The translations under genes and the position numbers were made by a program. Shown here one piece after another: positions 8,195 through 17,227 of a DNA stretch of 64,000 bases. Source of the DNA: Streptomyces noursei (GTDB lineage: Bacteria; Actinomycetota; Actinomycetes; Streptomycetales; Streptomycetaceae); NCBI RefSeq assembly GCF_016917755.1, contig NZ_CP070326.1, positions 8,804,001 through 8,868,000 of the forward strand. The letters run 5' to 3'. The notes beneath the pieces were generated by a model. The model made no database searches, had not been told where the DNA came from, and saw nothing but the letters and a program-made list of their open reading frames with translations. Position 1 is the stretch's first letter. Each line of letters opens with the position of its first letter.

Positions 8195-8881
8195 GTGTCC
8201 ATCACCCAGGGGTCCGGCACCAGGCGGTCGCGTCTGCCGCGCCGGCTCGTACAGCTCTATGCGGGGCTGGTGGCGTACGGCGTGAGCATGGGCCTGATGG
8301 TCCGCGCCGGCCTGGGCCTGGAGCCGTGGAGCGTGCTCAACCAGGGCATAGCGCGGCACACCGGACTGACGATCGGCACCGTCACGATCGTCTCCGGCGC
8401 ACTGATCCTGCTGCTGTGGATCCCGCTGCGCCAGCGCCCCGGCCTCGGCACGGTCTCGAACGTGGTGATCCTCGGGCTGGTGATGGACGCGACGCTGGCG
8501 CTCGTCCCGCCGCTCGGCCCCCTGGCCGTCCGCATCCCGCTGCTGGTCGCCGCGATCGTCCTCAACGGTGCCGCGACCGGGCTCTACATCAGCGCGCGCT
8601 TCGGCCCGGGGCCGCGCGACGGACTGATGACCGGGCTGCACCGGCGCACCGGCCGCCCGGTCCGGCTGGTGCGGACCTGCATCGAGGTGACCGTCCTCGC
8701 CGTGGGTTTCGCGCTCGGCGGCTCGCTCGGCGTGGGCACGGTGGTCTACGCACTGGCCATCGGGCCGCTGGCCCAGTTCTTCCTGCGCCGGTTCGCAATC
8801 GAGGGCCTGCCCGGGCGGCCGTCCACAGTGGTGGCCCGCTCCCCTCGGCCGTCACCGGAGCGCGCGATACTGCCGGAGTGA
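8195..8881 (+). CDS. yczE: YczE-family membrane protein
   Basis: 228-residue integral membrane protein of the YczE/YyaS/YitT-like family, with about five hydrophobic segments and the landmarks YGVSMGLMVRAGLGLEPWSV and GPGPRDGLMTGLHRRTG. Function is unknown; YczE-type proteins are found next to MocR regulators. GTG 8195 is preferred over ATG 8129 because CAGGAGGGGG lies 6-15 nt before it and because 8129 would place the operator inside the gene. Its stop overlaps the start of the next gene (GTGA), implying translational coupling. Confidence 0.88.
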   Translation: MSITQGSGTRRSRLPRRLVQLYAGLVAYGVSMGLMVRAGLGLEPWSVLNQGIARHTGLTIGTVTIVSGALILLLWIPLRQRPGLGTVSNVVILGLVMDATLALVPPLGPLAVRIPLLVAAIVLNGAATGLYISARFGPGPRDGLMTGLHRRTGRPVRLVRTCIEVTVLAVGFALGGSLGVGTVVYALAIGPLAQFFLRRFAIEGLPGRPSTVVARSPRPSPERAILPE

Positions 8882-9678
8882 CCCCCGCGATACGCTTTCG
8901 CCATCCCTACCTCGACCACCCAGGTCCGCTGCCCTTCGCCCACCGCGGCGGGGCCGCGGACGGCCTGGAGAACACCGCCTTCGCCTTCCGCCGCGCGGTC
9001 GGCCTCGGTTACCGCTATCTGGAGACCGACGTCCACGCCACCTCCGACGGTGCGCTGGTCGCCTTCCACGACGCGACCCTGGACCGGGTCACCGACTCCC
9101 GGGGCGCCATCGCGGCCCTGCCCTGGCGGGCGGTCCGCCGGGCTCGCGTCGCCGACCGGGAGCCGCTGCCGCTCTTCGAGGAGCTGCTGGAGGAGTTCCC
9201 CGAGGCCCGGTGGAACGTCGACCTCAAGGCGGAGGGCGCGCTGGAGCCGCTGCTGGCCCTGCTGCGCCGCACCGACGCCTGGGAGCGGGTGTGTGTCGGC
9301 TCGTTCTCCGAGGCCCGGGTGGCCCGGGCACAGCGCCTGGCCGGCGGCCGGATGGCCAGCTCGCTGGGCACCCGCGGGGTGGCCGGACTGCGTCTGCGCT
9401 CCTACGGGCGCGGGGCGCTGCCGCTGGACCGGCTGCTGGGCGCGGCGGTGCGGCGCAGCGCGGTCTGCGTCCAGGTCCCCGAGCGGCAGTCCGGGATCCG
9501 CGTCGTCGACCCGCTCTTCCTACGCGCCGCGCACGCACTGGGCATGCAGGTCCACGTCTGGACGGTCAACGATGCCGATCGGATGGAAGCGCTGCTGGAC
9601 CTCGGTGTGGACGGCATCATGACCGACCGCATCGAGACGCTGCGCACGGTGCTGACCGCGCGGGGGCGCTGGGTCTAG
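8878..9678 (+). CDS. Glycerophosphodiester phosphodiesterase
   Basis: 266-residue GDPD-type enzyme, hydrolysing glycerophosphodiesters to sn-glycerol-3-phosphate and an alcohol. The active-site segments are clear: FAHRGGAADGLENT (His and Glu), ETDVHATSDGALVAFHD (Glu, Asp, His) and the terminal VNDADRMEALLDLGVDGIMTD. No signal peptide was seen, so it is probably cytoplasmic. GTG 8878 overlaps the yczE stop by 4 bp (GTGA); an operon is very likely. Confidence 0.93.
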   Translation: MTPAIRFRHPYLDHPGPLPFAHRGGAADGLENTAFAFRRAVGLGYRYLETDVHATSDGALVAFHDATLDRVTDSRGAIAALPWRAVRRARVADREPLPLFEELLEEFPEARWNVDLKAEGALEPLLALLRRTDAWERVCVGSFSEARVARAQRLAGGRMASSLGTRGVAGLRLRSYGRGALPLDRLLGAAVRRSAVCVQVPERQSGIRVVDPLFLRAAHALGMQVHVWTVNDADRMEALLDLGVDGIMTDRIETLRTVLTARGRWV

Positions 9679-10226
9679 GTCGCGGCGGCCGGTGATGCAG
9701 GCGGCGGCCGATGCGGGCGTCCCGGTCCGCGCGGGCGCCGGTAGGGTTCCTCGCGCCGGCCGCCGGGATCGGGCCGGCGCCGGGCGACAGTCAGCCGCTC
9801 TCCCCCCGTTCTCCCATCCGATCCCGCGCGGCAAGAAAGCGGAGTATTTTTCCGCGTACGGGAGGGGCGACCGGGAGTGAGCCGGTCGGGCCGCTGACGT
9901 TCGGAGCGGCTTGCCGGCCGACCGGGAGCCACCGGGACGCGATCGTGACCCCGGTGGCGTTCTTCGCGGTCGGATTCGCCCTGCTGGCAGGGGTGCCGGT
10001 GGGGCGCGCGAGCGCGGCGGCCGGTAGTCCGGTACCTGACCGGATTTAGCCCTTGAGGGCGCGGGGCGGTAGTGTACGCCTTTGACTCACCAGGCGGACC
10101 GTTACTGCGCGCTCAACTCCTTGAGGCGCTGGGTGACATCTGCTGCCAGATGTGACAAACCGGGCGTTGGTGGGTACAACAAGGGGCGGCACGACGGGCG
10201 ACGCAGGCGACGTATGTCCCGATGAC
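9679..10226. other. Intergenic region, no gene recognised
   Basis: About 550 bp between the GDPD gene and the rbpA promoter. Short open frames exist on both strands (for example 9711-10049), but they lack a convincing ribosome site, codon pattern or recognisable motif. The stretch 9835-9890 is locally A/T-richer and may contain promoter elements. I see no supported gene. Confidence 0.5.
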
Positions 10227-10253
10227 GGGAATCTTCACCGCCGACCGGACGTT
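10227..10253 (+). promoter_or_regulatory. SigR-type promoter of rbpA
   Basis: GGGAAT at 10227-10232, an 18-nt spacer, then GTT at 10251-10253, 62 bp before the rbpA ATG. This is the consensus recognised by the disulfide-stress sigma factor SigR in Streptomyces, and rbpA is an established SigR target in S. coelicolor. Confidence 0.8.
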
Positions 10254-10314
10254 GACCGGATGACGACGACAGCGACACCTGTCCTGTGGGCGACAAGCCC
10301 GGGAGGCACGATTC

Positions 10315-10692
10315 ATGAGTGAGCGAGCTCTCCGCGGCACGCGCCTCGTGGTGACCAGCTACGAGACCGACCGCGGCATCGACCTGGCCCCGCGCCAGGC
10401 GGTGGAGTACGCATGCCAGAACGGACATCGTTTCGAGATGCCGTTCTCGGTTGAGGCCGAGATTCCGCCGGAGTGGGAGTGCAAGGTTTGCGGCGCACCC
10501 TCTCTTCTGGTGGATGGGGATGGTCCTGAGGAGAAGAAGGGCAAGCCGGCGCGTACGCACTGGGACATGCTCATGGAGCGGCGGACCCGCGAGGAGTTGG
10601 AGGAGGTGCTGGCCGAGCGGCTGGCCGTCCTGCGCTCCGGCACCATGAACATCGCTGTGCATCCGCGCGACACCAACCGCAAGTCCGCCTAA
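10315..10692 (+). CDS. rbpA: RNA polymerase-binding protein RbpA
   Basis: 125-residue RbpA, which binds sigma factors and RNA polymerase and stabilises open complexes of HrdB-type sigmas in actinobacteria. The start MSERALRGTRLVVTSYETD, the zinc-associated pair CQNGH / CKVCG (about residues 42 and 60), and the sigma-interaction C-terminus RTREELEEVLAERL are all in place. It is monocistronic: a SigR promoter lies upstream and a strong hairpin follows directly. Confidence 0.97.
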   Translation: MSERALRGTRLVVTSYETDRGIDLAPRQAVEYACQNGHRFEMPFSVEAEIPPEWECKVCGAPSLLVDGDGPEEKKGKPARTHWDMLMERRTREELEEVLAERLAVLRSGTMNIAVHPRDTNRKSA

Positions 10693-10712
10693 CGGGCGGA
10701 ACGAGCAGAGCG

Positions 10713-10766
10713 GCACGGCAAGGGCCGGTGCCACCGAACCAACGGTGGCACCGGCCCTTGCCGTGC
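10713..10766. terminator. Perfect bidirectional hairpin between rbpA and fxsA
   Basis: 23-bp perfect stem (10713-10735 with 10744-10766) around an 8-nt loop GAACCAAC. It starts 20 bp after the rbpA stop and lies downstream of the convergent fxsA gene, so it can terminate both. Confidence 0.9.
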
Positions 10767-10852
10767 GTTCTGGCCGGACCGGGCGGCCGAGTGGGCGGGT
10801 GGGCGGGCCTCGCGCGCCCGATCCGCCCCCGGCCGCCCGGTGCGGCCCGGCC

Positions 10853-11422
10853 TCAGCGGGTGAGCGGCGGGTCCTGGCGCCGCGCGGCCGGCGGTTCGTC
10901 GGGGTGGATCACCTCGCCGTGGACGACCTTGCCGTCGGGGCGGTGCATCCGCGCCTGTTGGTAGACGTCGCCGAAGGAACCGGGGGTGAAGCCGCCCGAC
11001 CGGGTCAGCAGCTTGTCGGCGCCGCGCAGGATCAGCCGCCCGGTCGGCGGGAACAGGCAGAGCAGCCCGAGCACGTCCGAGAGCAGGCCGGGCACGATCA
11101 GCAGCAGCCCGCCGAGCATCGGGAGGGTGTTGCCGGTGCCGCCGGAACCGGTCTCCCGGGGCGCCTCGGGGGCGCCGCCGGTCTGCAGGGCGCCGGTGAG
11201 GTTGCGCCAGGCACGGCGGCCGGCCCGCTTGATCACCGCGCCGCCGACGAGCACCCCGGCGAGCAGCAGCAGGAAGACCGTCAGACCGTTGGTGGCGCCG
11301 CCGACCACCGTCAACAGCCAGATCTCCAGCACCATCCAGGCGGCGATGCCCAACGGGGCGAATCGGCGGGCGCGCGAGCGCGGCGGACGGGGACTCGGCG
11401 GTGGTGTGGCTCCGAACGTCAT
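10853..11422 (-). CDS. fxsA: FxsA-family membrane protein
   Basis: 189-residue FxsA-like inner-membrane protein with three hydrophobic segments. Landmarks are EIWLLTVVGGATNGLTVFLLLLAG-type helices and the conserved GGLLLIVPGLLSDVLGLLCLFPPTG. In E. coli FxsA relieves F-plasmid exclusion of phage T7; its role in actinobacteria is unknown. The rbpA-fxsA-ppm1-lnt order is, as I recall, conserved in Streptomyces. Transcribed with the hairpin at 10713-10766 at its 3' end. Confidence 0.9.
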   Translation of the reverse strand: MTFGATPPPSPRPPRSRARRFAPLGIAAWMVLEIWLLTVVGGATNGLTVFLLLLAGVLVGGAVIKRAGRRAWRNLTGALQTGGAPEAPRETGSGGTGNTLPMLGGLLLIVPGLLSDVLGLLCLFPPTGRLILRGADKLLTRSGGFTPGSFGDVYQQARMHRPDGKVVHGEVIHPDEPPAARRQDPPLTR

Positions 11423-11456
11423 GCCACCAGTGTGCCTGGCCCGGCCCGCCCGGCGG

Positions 11457-12212
11457 TCAGCGACCGCGGATCTTGCTCACCTTGGAGCCGACGCCCCAGG
11501 CGGTGATCCGCCAGAGCGCCTCCACGACGATGTCGCGGTTCATCTTGCTGTCGCCCAGCTCCCGGTCGACGAAGGTGATCGGGACCTCGACGACGTGGTA
11601 GCCGGCCTGCACGGCCCGCCGGGCCAGATCGACCTGGAAGCAATAGCCCTGGGAGGCCACCTCGTCCAGGCCCAGGCCCTGCAGCGTCTCCACCCGGAAG
11701 GCGCGGAAGCCGCCGGTGACGTCGCGGATCGGGACGTCCAGCATGATGCGGGAGTAGGTGCTGCCGCCGCGGGAGAGGACCTCGCGGTACTTGGGCCAGT
11801 TGACCACCCGGCCGCCGGGCACCCAGCGCGAGCCGAGCACCAGGTCGGCGCCCTTGAGGGCGGTGAGCAGCCGGGGCAGTTCCTCGGGCTGGTGGGAGCC
11901 GTCGGCGTCCATCTCGACCAGCACGCCGTGGCCCTGTTCGATGCCCCAGCGGAAGCCGGCGAGGTAGGCGGCGCCCAGCCCCTCCTTGCCCTTGCGGTGC
12001 AGCACGTGGACCTTGTCGTCCTCGGCGGCCAGTTCGTCGGCGAGCTTGCCGGTGCCGTCGGGGCTGTTGTCGTCCGCGATCAGGACGTGCGCCTCGGGGA
12101 CGGCGGACCGCACCCGCGAGACGATCGGCTTGATGTTCTCCGCCTCGTTGTACGTCGGAATGATCACCAACGTGCTGCCGAGCGGACCGTACTGCCGCTG
12201 ACCGTCTGTCAC
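11457..12212 (-). CDS. ppm1: Polyprenol-phosphate mannose synthase
   Basis: 251-residue GT2-family glycosyltransferase that makes polyprenyl-phosphate-mannose from GDP-mannose, the donor for protein O-mannosylation in actinobacteria. Motifs: VIIPTYNEAENI, ADDNSPDGTG, the catalytic VEMDADGSHQPEEL, and GGFRAFR. In S. coelicolor ppm1 mutants are resistant to phage phiC31 because receptor glycosylation fails. GTG 12212 overlaps the lnt stop (GTGA), indicating coupling. Unlike the mycobacterial fusion, here Lnt and Ppm1 are separate proteins. Confidence 0.94.
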   Translation of the reverse strand: MTDGQRQYGPLGSTLVIIPTYNEAENIKPIVSRVRSAVPEAHVLIADDNSPDGTGKLADELAAEDDKVHVLHRKGKEGLGAAYLAGFRWGIEQGHGVLVEMDADGSHQPEELPRLLTALKGADLVLGSRWVPGGRVVNWPKYREVLSRGGSTYSRIMLDVPIRDVTGGFRAFRVETLQGLGLDEVASQGYCFQVDLARRAVQAGYHVVEVPITFVDRELGDSKMNRDIVVEALWRITAWGVGSKVSKIRGR

Positions 12213-13873
12213 TGCTGCCCCTTCTCGTCCTTCGTACGCCCGCGGCGGCCGACGATGACGGCGGCCCCGCAGGACAGGAGGCCCACGATAGCGAGCAGCC
12301 ACTCGGGAGCCGCTCCAACGCGGTCGGCGAGCGTCGTTTCGTCGCGCAGAGGGATGCGGGCCGAGACCACACCCTGGGTGAATTCGGGAATCTGGTGCGT
12401 AACGGTCCCGTCGGGGGCGACCACCGCGCTGATCCCGCTGGTGGCCGCGGTGACCACGGCCCGGCCGTGCTCGACGGCCCGCAGCTTGGACATCGCCAGC
12501 TGCTGCTCGGGCTGGCCGGTGCGGCCGTAGGTGGCGTTGTTGGTCTGGATGACCAGGGCGCGGGCGCCGGCGCCGACGGTGTCGTGGACGATCTCGTCGT
12601 AGGCGACCTCGAAGCAGATGACGTCGCCGAGCTTGGCCGGACCGACCTTCAGCAGGCCGGTGTGGTCGCCCGGGTAGAAGTCGCGGGGCACCCGCTGGAA
12701 CCGCGTGATGATCTTGCTGAGCTGCTCCCGGAACGGGACGTACTCGCCGAACGGCACCGGGTGCTGCTTGGTGTACGAGGCGCCCGGGCCGGTCCTGGGG
12801 TCCCAGACGATGCCCTCGTTGAAGACGTAGCCGGGCTTGGTCGGATGGTCCACCAGGGCGCCGACGAGGACCGGCACACCGATCGCCTTCACGGCCTGGT
12901 CTATCCGGTCGTACGCCTGCGGGAACTGGAAGGGGTCCAGGTCGGAGGAGTTCTCCGGCCAGATGACCAGGTCCGGCTTGGGCACGCGGTGGTGCCGGAC
13001 GTCGTCGGCGAGCTTCTCGGTGGCGGTGGCGTGGTTGTCCAGGATCTTCATCGGGCGACCGAGGAAGTCCATGCCGGCCTGCTGGACGTTGCCCTGCACC
13101 ACGGCGATCCGGACGGTGTCGTCGGCCTTGGTGGGGACCGGTACCGCAAGGCCGGCCACGGTGACCGCGGCGGCCAGCCCGAACGCCTCCATCGTCCGGA
13201 CCACCGCGCGCGGACCGTCGCCGCGGCGCAGCCCCCACAGGGCGGTCGCGGTGGCGGCCAGCAGCGCACCGGCCAGCGCGACGGCGAAGGTGACCAGCGG
13301 GGCGCCGCCGAGCGCGGCGAGCGGGGTGAACGGCGAGCCGGTGTTGGCGAAGGCCAGTCGGCCCCAGGGGAAACCGCCGAACGGCAGCCTGTCCCGGGCC
13401 CATTCCTGGGCGACCCACAGGCACGCGGTCCACAGCGGCCAGGCGGGCAGCCGGGAGGTGAGCGCCAGCCCCGCGCCCAGCAGCACGACGAAGAGCGTCT
13501 CGGCGACGGACAGGCCCACCACCGCGTCCCAGCCGACGACGTGCAGCCACTTCAGCAGGATGAGGAAGAACGGCAGCCCGAAGGCGAAGCCGGCCCAGGC
13601 GCCCTGGCGGGCCCGCCGGCCGCGGGTCAGCAGCGACAGCGCGGCCACCGCGACCAGGGACAGCGGCCACAGGTCGTAGGGCGGGAAGGCGAGGCCGAGC
13701 GCGACGCCGGCGCCGGCCGCGAGGGCGGTGCGCGGCGCCTCGCGGCGGGCCAGGGCGGCCAGTCGGCGGGCGCGGCCGGGGCGGCGGTCGGCGCCGGTCA
13801 CGGTGGACGGCACCGCGCCGGCGGGCGCGGGGCCGCGCACGGCTTCTGCGGTGGTGTCGGAACCCGATGGCAC
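12209..13873 (-). CDS. lnt: Apolipoprotein N-acyltransferase
   Basis: About 554 residues: an N-terminal membrane half (helices from about residue 50 to 245) and a periplasmic nitrilase-type half that N-acylates lipoproteins. The catalytic triad is readable as E307 (IWPENSSD), K369 (YTKQHPVPFGEY) and C420 (VICFEVAYDE), numbered from the preferred start. The frame is open up to 14137. I prefer GTG 13873 because GGAAGG lies 9 nt before it; ATG 13921 has no visible ribosome site. It is translationally coupled to ppm1. Confidence 0.93.
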   Translation of the reverse strand: MPSGSDTTAEAVRGPAPAGAVPSTVTGADRRPGRARRLAALARREAPRTALAAGAGVALGLAFPPYDLWPLSLVAVAALSLLTRGRRARQGAWAGFAFGLPFFLILLKWLHVVGWDAVVGLSVAETLFVVLLGAGLALTSRLPAWPLWTACLWVAQEWARDRLPFGGFPWGRLAFANTGSPFTPLAALGGAPLVTFAVALAGALLAATATALWGLRRGDGPRAVVRTMEAFGLAAAVTVAGLAVPVPTKADDTVRIAVVQGNVQQAGMDFLGRPMKILDNHATATEKLADDVRHHRVPKPDLVIWPENSSDLDPFQFPQAYDRIDQAVKAIGVPVLVGALVDHPTKPGYVFNEGIVWDPRTGPGASYTKQHPVPFGEYVPFREQLSKIITRFQRVPRDFYPGDHTGLLKVGPAKLGDVICFEVAYDEIVHDTVGAGARALVIQTNNATYGRTGQPEQQLAMSKLRAVEHGRAVVTAATSGISAVVAPDGTVTHQIPEFTQGVVSARIPLRDETTLADRVGAAPEWLLAIVGLLSCGAAVIVGRRGRTKDEKGQQ

Positions 13874-14402
13874 GGTCGCGGGCCTTCCTGCAGGTCGTCC
13901 GGTTGTCAGCTGACCGTACATGGGAGGGCCGGGGGCGTGGGGCCGGGGTGCGCGGACCGTGCGCGGACCGTGACGAGCGCGGCGCCCGGTGCCGTCTGGT
14001 GCGGGGGGTGGGGTGCGGATCGGGGCCCGGCGCCCTTCGGGCCGACCTGGGACCCGCTGGCTGCGGGTCGACCGAGAGCCGTTGTCTACTGAGCGCCGGG
14101 CCCCATCCGGGTCGCACCTGCCGACCGACCTAGCCATCGCCCTGGCGCTGGACCTGGCTCCCAGTGGCGGCGTGCCGGATGGCTCGCCGTCCCATGGCCC
14201 AGCTGCGTTCGACGACTGCGCGGAGGTCTCCCGGTCGGACGTCCTGTGGTGGACCCGGCCGAACCTACCCGCCGACCGGCGCCTGCTGTCAACAGTCGCT
14301 CCGCCTGCGTGGTTTTCGCGTCGTCCCAGGTCAGTGCCGAGCCTTCCCAGGTGGGGCAGGCGGGTTCGGGCGCGGTGTCCGCCGCCACCGGCGCCCGCGA
14401 TG
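13874..14402. other. Intergenic region, no gene recognised
   Basis: About 530 bp upstream of lnt and downstream of the amidohydrolase. Open frames on both strands (for example 14086-14406 on the minus strand) are Arg/Pro/Gly-rich and resemble chance GC-rich frames. The lnt promoter should be here, but no clear -10/-35 was identified. Confidence 0.5.
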
Positions 14403-16064
14403 TCACTCGATCGGCCGGTCGAAGATCGGCCGTCCGCCGACGACCGTGCGCAGGCAGTGCGGAAGGTCGTTGCCGGGGGTGAGATCGGGCAGGCCAGGGG
14501 TGCCGGAGCGGGGGTCGGTCGACCAGCGCTCGACGCGCTCGTCGGGGGCCTGGACGATCAGGTCGCCGGTCCGCCAGACCGCGTAGTCGGCGGGGGCGCC
14601 GGGCATCAGGACGCCGGCGTCGTCACGGCCGATGGCCCGCCAGCCGCCGCGGGTGTGGGCGGTGAACGCGGCGCGGGCGGAGATGCCGTGGGCGCGGGTG
14701 CGGTGGAAGACGGCGGCGCGCACGGTGCCCCAGGGGTCGAGCGGGGTGACGGGGCTGTCGGAACCGAGGGCGAGCGGGACACCGGCCTTGAGCAGCGCGG
14801 CGTAGGGGTTGAGGCCGGCGGCCCGGTCGGCGCCGAGGCGGGCGGCGTACATCCCGTCGGGGCCGCCCCAGGCGGCGTCGAAGCCGGGCTGCACCGAGGC
14901 GGTCAGGGCCAGGTCGGCGAAGGCGGCGATGGTGGCTTCGGTGAGCATCTCGGCGTGCTCGACGCGGTGCCGGGCGGCGCGGACGCGGGCCAGGCCGACC
15001 CGGTCGGCGGCGGCCCGGACGCCGTCGGTGACGGTGGTCAGGGCGGCGTCGCCGATGGCGTGGAAGCCGGCCTGGATGCCGGCCTCGGTGCAGGCGGCGA
15101 CATGGGCGGCGACGGTGTCGCGGTCGAGGTGCGCGGTGCCGGTGTGGGTCCCGCCGGCGCAGCCGGGAGGGGCATCGGCGTAGGGGGCGTGCAGATGCGC
15201 GGTGTGCGAGCCGAGCGAGCCGTCGGCGAAGAGGTCGCCGGCCGCGCCGTGCGCGCCGAGCGCACGGATCCGGTCGGCATCCTTTGCGGATGCGATCAGT
15301 TCGGCCCAGTAGCCGATGACGCGGGGGCCGGTGCCCTCGGCGGCCCGGGCGAGCAGCGCGGTGAAGTCGTCCTCGCTGGAGATCTCCGGGCCGGCGCACT
15401 CGTGGACGGTGCCGATGCCGAGCGAGGCGGCCCGGGTCAGCGCGGCGGCCTGGGCCTCGGCGCGCTGGGCGGGGGTGACGGTGGCGTACGCGGCGGCCCG
15501 TACGGCGTGGTGGGCGTCGCCGGTCAGCGGTGCCTCGGGGTGGAAGCCGGACCGCTCGCGGATGCCCGGGACCAGGTCGAGCAGGGCGGTGGTGACGACC
15601 GCGGAGTGCACGTCGACGCGGGTGAGGTAGAGGGGACGGCCGCCGGCGGCGGCGTCCAGTTCGGCGCGGGACGGCGGGCGGCCCTCGGGCCAGGCGCTGG
15701 CGTCCCAGCCGTGGCCGAGCAGCACGGTGCCGGCTGGCCGGCCGGCGGCGTACCCGCGGATCCGGTCGAGCGCCTCGGCCAGGGTGGCCGCACCGGAGAG
15801 GTCCAGACCGGTGAGGGTCAGCCCGGTGGCGGTGGTGTGCACATGTGCGTCCGTGAACGCCGGGGTGACCAGCGCGCCGTCGAGGTGGACGATCTCGTCG
15901 ACGCCGTCGGCGAAGGAGTCGGCCGCGCCTTCCTCGCCGACCCAGGCGATCCGGTCGCCCTCGACGACCATCGCGGTGGCGAAGGGATCGGCGGGGCTGT
16001 GCACCTCACCGCCCCGCAGGAGAACGGTGCGGGAGGGGGCCTGCTCGGGGTTGCGCTCGCTCAT
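14403..16064 (-). CDS. YtcJ-like amidohydrolase (amidohydrolase_3)
   Basis: 553-residue metal-dependent amidohydrolase. It has the N-terminal TPAFTDAHVHTT metal-site motif, FADGSLGSHTA, GFHAIGDAALTTV, RHRVEHAEML and LALGSDSPVTPLDPW, in the order typical of YtcJ-like enzymes. It probably hydrolyses an amide or cyclic amide; the substrate is unknown. ATG 16064 gives a full-length protein. Adjacent to a divergently placed core region and co-oriented with the lrp gene 61 bp upstream. A truncated relative occurs at 55046-55987. Confidence 0.9.
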   Translation of the reverse strand: MSERNPEQAPSRTVLLRGGEVHSPADPFATAMVVEGDRIAWVGEEGAADSFADGVDEIVHLDGALVTPAFTDAHVHTTATGLTLTGLDLSGAATLAEALDRIRGYAAGRPAGTVLLGHGWDASAWPEGRPPSRAELDAAAGGRPLYLTRVDVHSAVVTTALLDLVPGIRERSGFHPEAPLTGDAHHAVRAAAYATVTPAQRAEAQAAALTRAASLGIGTVHECAGPEISSEDDFTALLARAAEGTGPRVIGYWAELIASAKDADRIRALGAHGAAGDLFADGSLGSHTAHLHAPYADAPPGCAGGTHTGTAHLDRDTVAAHVAACTEAGIQAGFHAIGDAALTTVTDGVRAAADRVGLARVRAARHRVEHAEMLTEATIAAFADLALTASVQPGFDAAWGGPDGMYAARLGADRAAGLNPYAALLKAGVPLALGSDSPVTPLDPWGTVRAAVFHRTRAHGISARAAFTAHTRGGWRAIGRDDAGVLMPGAPADYAVWRTGDLIVQAPDERVERWSTDPRSGTPGLPDLTPGNDLPHCLRTVVGGRPIFDRPIE

Positions 16065-16125
16065 ACCGGACAGTTTCGTCCCTGCGCCGGGGCGCCCGGC
16101 GCCCGGGGGTCGACTCCCGGCCGGC

Positions 16126-16566
16126 TCAGATCCGCGGCGGGCGGGCCTCGTAGGGGGTGGAGAGCACCACCGTCGTGCGGGTGGAGACCCCGGCCAGGCT
16201 GCGGATGCGGGTGAGCAGGTGCTCCAGTTCCAGCGGGGTGGCGACCCGGACCTTGAGGATGTAGTTCTCGTCGCCGGCGACGCTGTGGCACGCCTCCAGC
16301 TCGGGGACCTCGGCGAGCCGGTCGGCGATGTCGTCGGGGGCGCTGGGGTCGAAGGGTTTGACCGAGATGAAGGCCGTCAGCGGCAGGCCCACGGCCTCGG
16401 GGTCGACGATGGCGGCGTAGCCGCGGATGACCCCGCGCTGCTCCAGGCGGCGCACCCGCTGGTGCACCGCCGAGGTGGACAGGCCGGTGGCCTTGCCCAG
16501 GTCGGTGTAGCTCATCCGCCCGTCCTTGACGAGCAGATCCACGATTTGTCGGTCCAACTCCTCCAC
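16126..16566 (-). CDS. Lrp/AsnC-family regulator
   Basis: 146-residue Lrp/AsnC regulator: an N-terminal HTH (LDRQIVDLLVKDGRMSYTDLG...TSAVHQRVRRLEQRGVI), then the RAM ligand-binding domain (VPELEACHSVAGDENYILKV). The whole length is typical. It may regulate the co-oriented amidohydrolase gene or the divergent gene at 16789. The effector, usually an amino acid, cannot be predicted. Confidence 0.94.
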   Translation of the reverse strand: MEELDRQIVDLLVKDGRMSYTDLGKATGLSTSAVHQRVRRLEQRGVIRGYAAIVDPEAVGLPLTAFISVKPFDPSAPDDIADRLAEVPELEACHSVAGDENYILKVRVATPLELEHLLTRIRSLAGVSTRTTVVLSTPYEARPPRI

Positions 16567-16788
16567 CCGCTCAACCTACTGTGCGCGGGCGCGTGCGCGC
16601 AGCGCGCGCCGGATCGCGGACGCCCCAACACCGGTCCATGTGAGGAATGCCACACCGGTGACGCCGGCTCCGCGGGGCGCCGGCGATTATGCGCGCGGCA
16701 TGAGGGGCATTGCTGGTGTTGGCCGAGACCGCCGGTCACACGAACGAAGTCAGCGGTCCGAGTGGCCCACCCGAGGGGGATGGACATC

Positions 16789-17205
16789 ATGCGACGCCTG
16801 AAGCAGGACTTCGCCGCGGCCGACATCGGCGCCCAGGAGGGCGACAGTTTCGACTTCCTGATCGAGGACACCGCGGACGATCCCTTCGACACCTACGAGA
16901 TCTACCGCGTGAGCTGCCCGGACTGCGGGCAGCCGATCGCGCTGCTCGCGGACGAGGACACCCTCCCGGAGCACGCGCTCTGCCCCTCGCCGTGGAACCC
17001 GTTCGCGCTGACGGTGTGCCAGGGCTCCGGCCGGCCGGCGGCCGACGCCGCGGACACCGACGACATGATGGACGCTCACGAGCAGGACGCGGCGATCCTG
17101 TTGACCCTTCCCGAGGGCCTGGACTGGCGGCGCCAGCCGTTCTCGCACCCCGGCGGCCCGGGTGAGCGGCCGGCCCGGGTGCCGCGCTCGCGCCGCCGGA
17201 GCTGA
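16789..17205 (+). CDS. Conserved hypothetical protein with a CxxC pair
   Basis: 138-residue acidic protein with VSCPDCGQPIALL in the middle and a single later Cys pair (ALCPSPW, TVCQGSG). This suggests a small zinc- or redox-type site. There is no membrane segment. The C-terminus is Pro/Arg-rich. ATG 16789 has GAGGGGG 5-10 nt upstream; ATG 16780 lies within that ribosome site and is less likely. I do not recognise a function. Confidence 0.7.
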   Translation: MRRLKQDFAAADIGAQEGDSFDFLIEDTADDPFDTYEIYRVSCPDCGQPIALLADEDTLPEHALCPSPWNPFALTVCQGSGRPAADAADTDDMMDAHEQDAAILLTLPEGLDWRRQPFSHPGGPGERPARVPRSRRRS

Positions 17206-17227
17206 GGTTCCGCGGGCCGGCCGCGAC

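Noticed and set aside
9711..10049. Possible small secreted protein before rbpA
   Set aside because: Only a weak hydrophobic stretch near its end, no ribosome site, and no typical codon pattern.
13922..14137. N-terminal extension of Lnt from ATG 14137
   Set aside because: Arg/Pro-rich low-complexity sequence without a ribosome site; GTG 13873 has one and gives the usual length.
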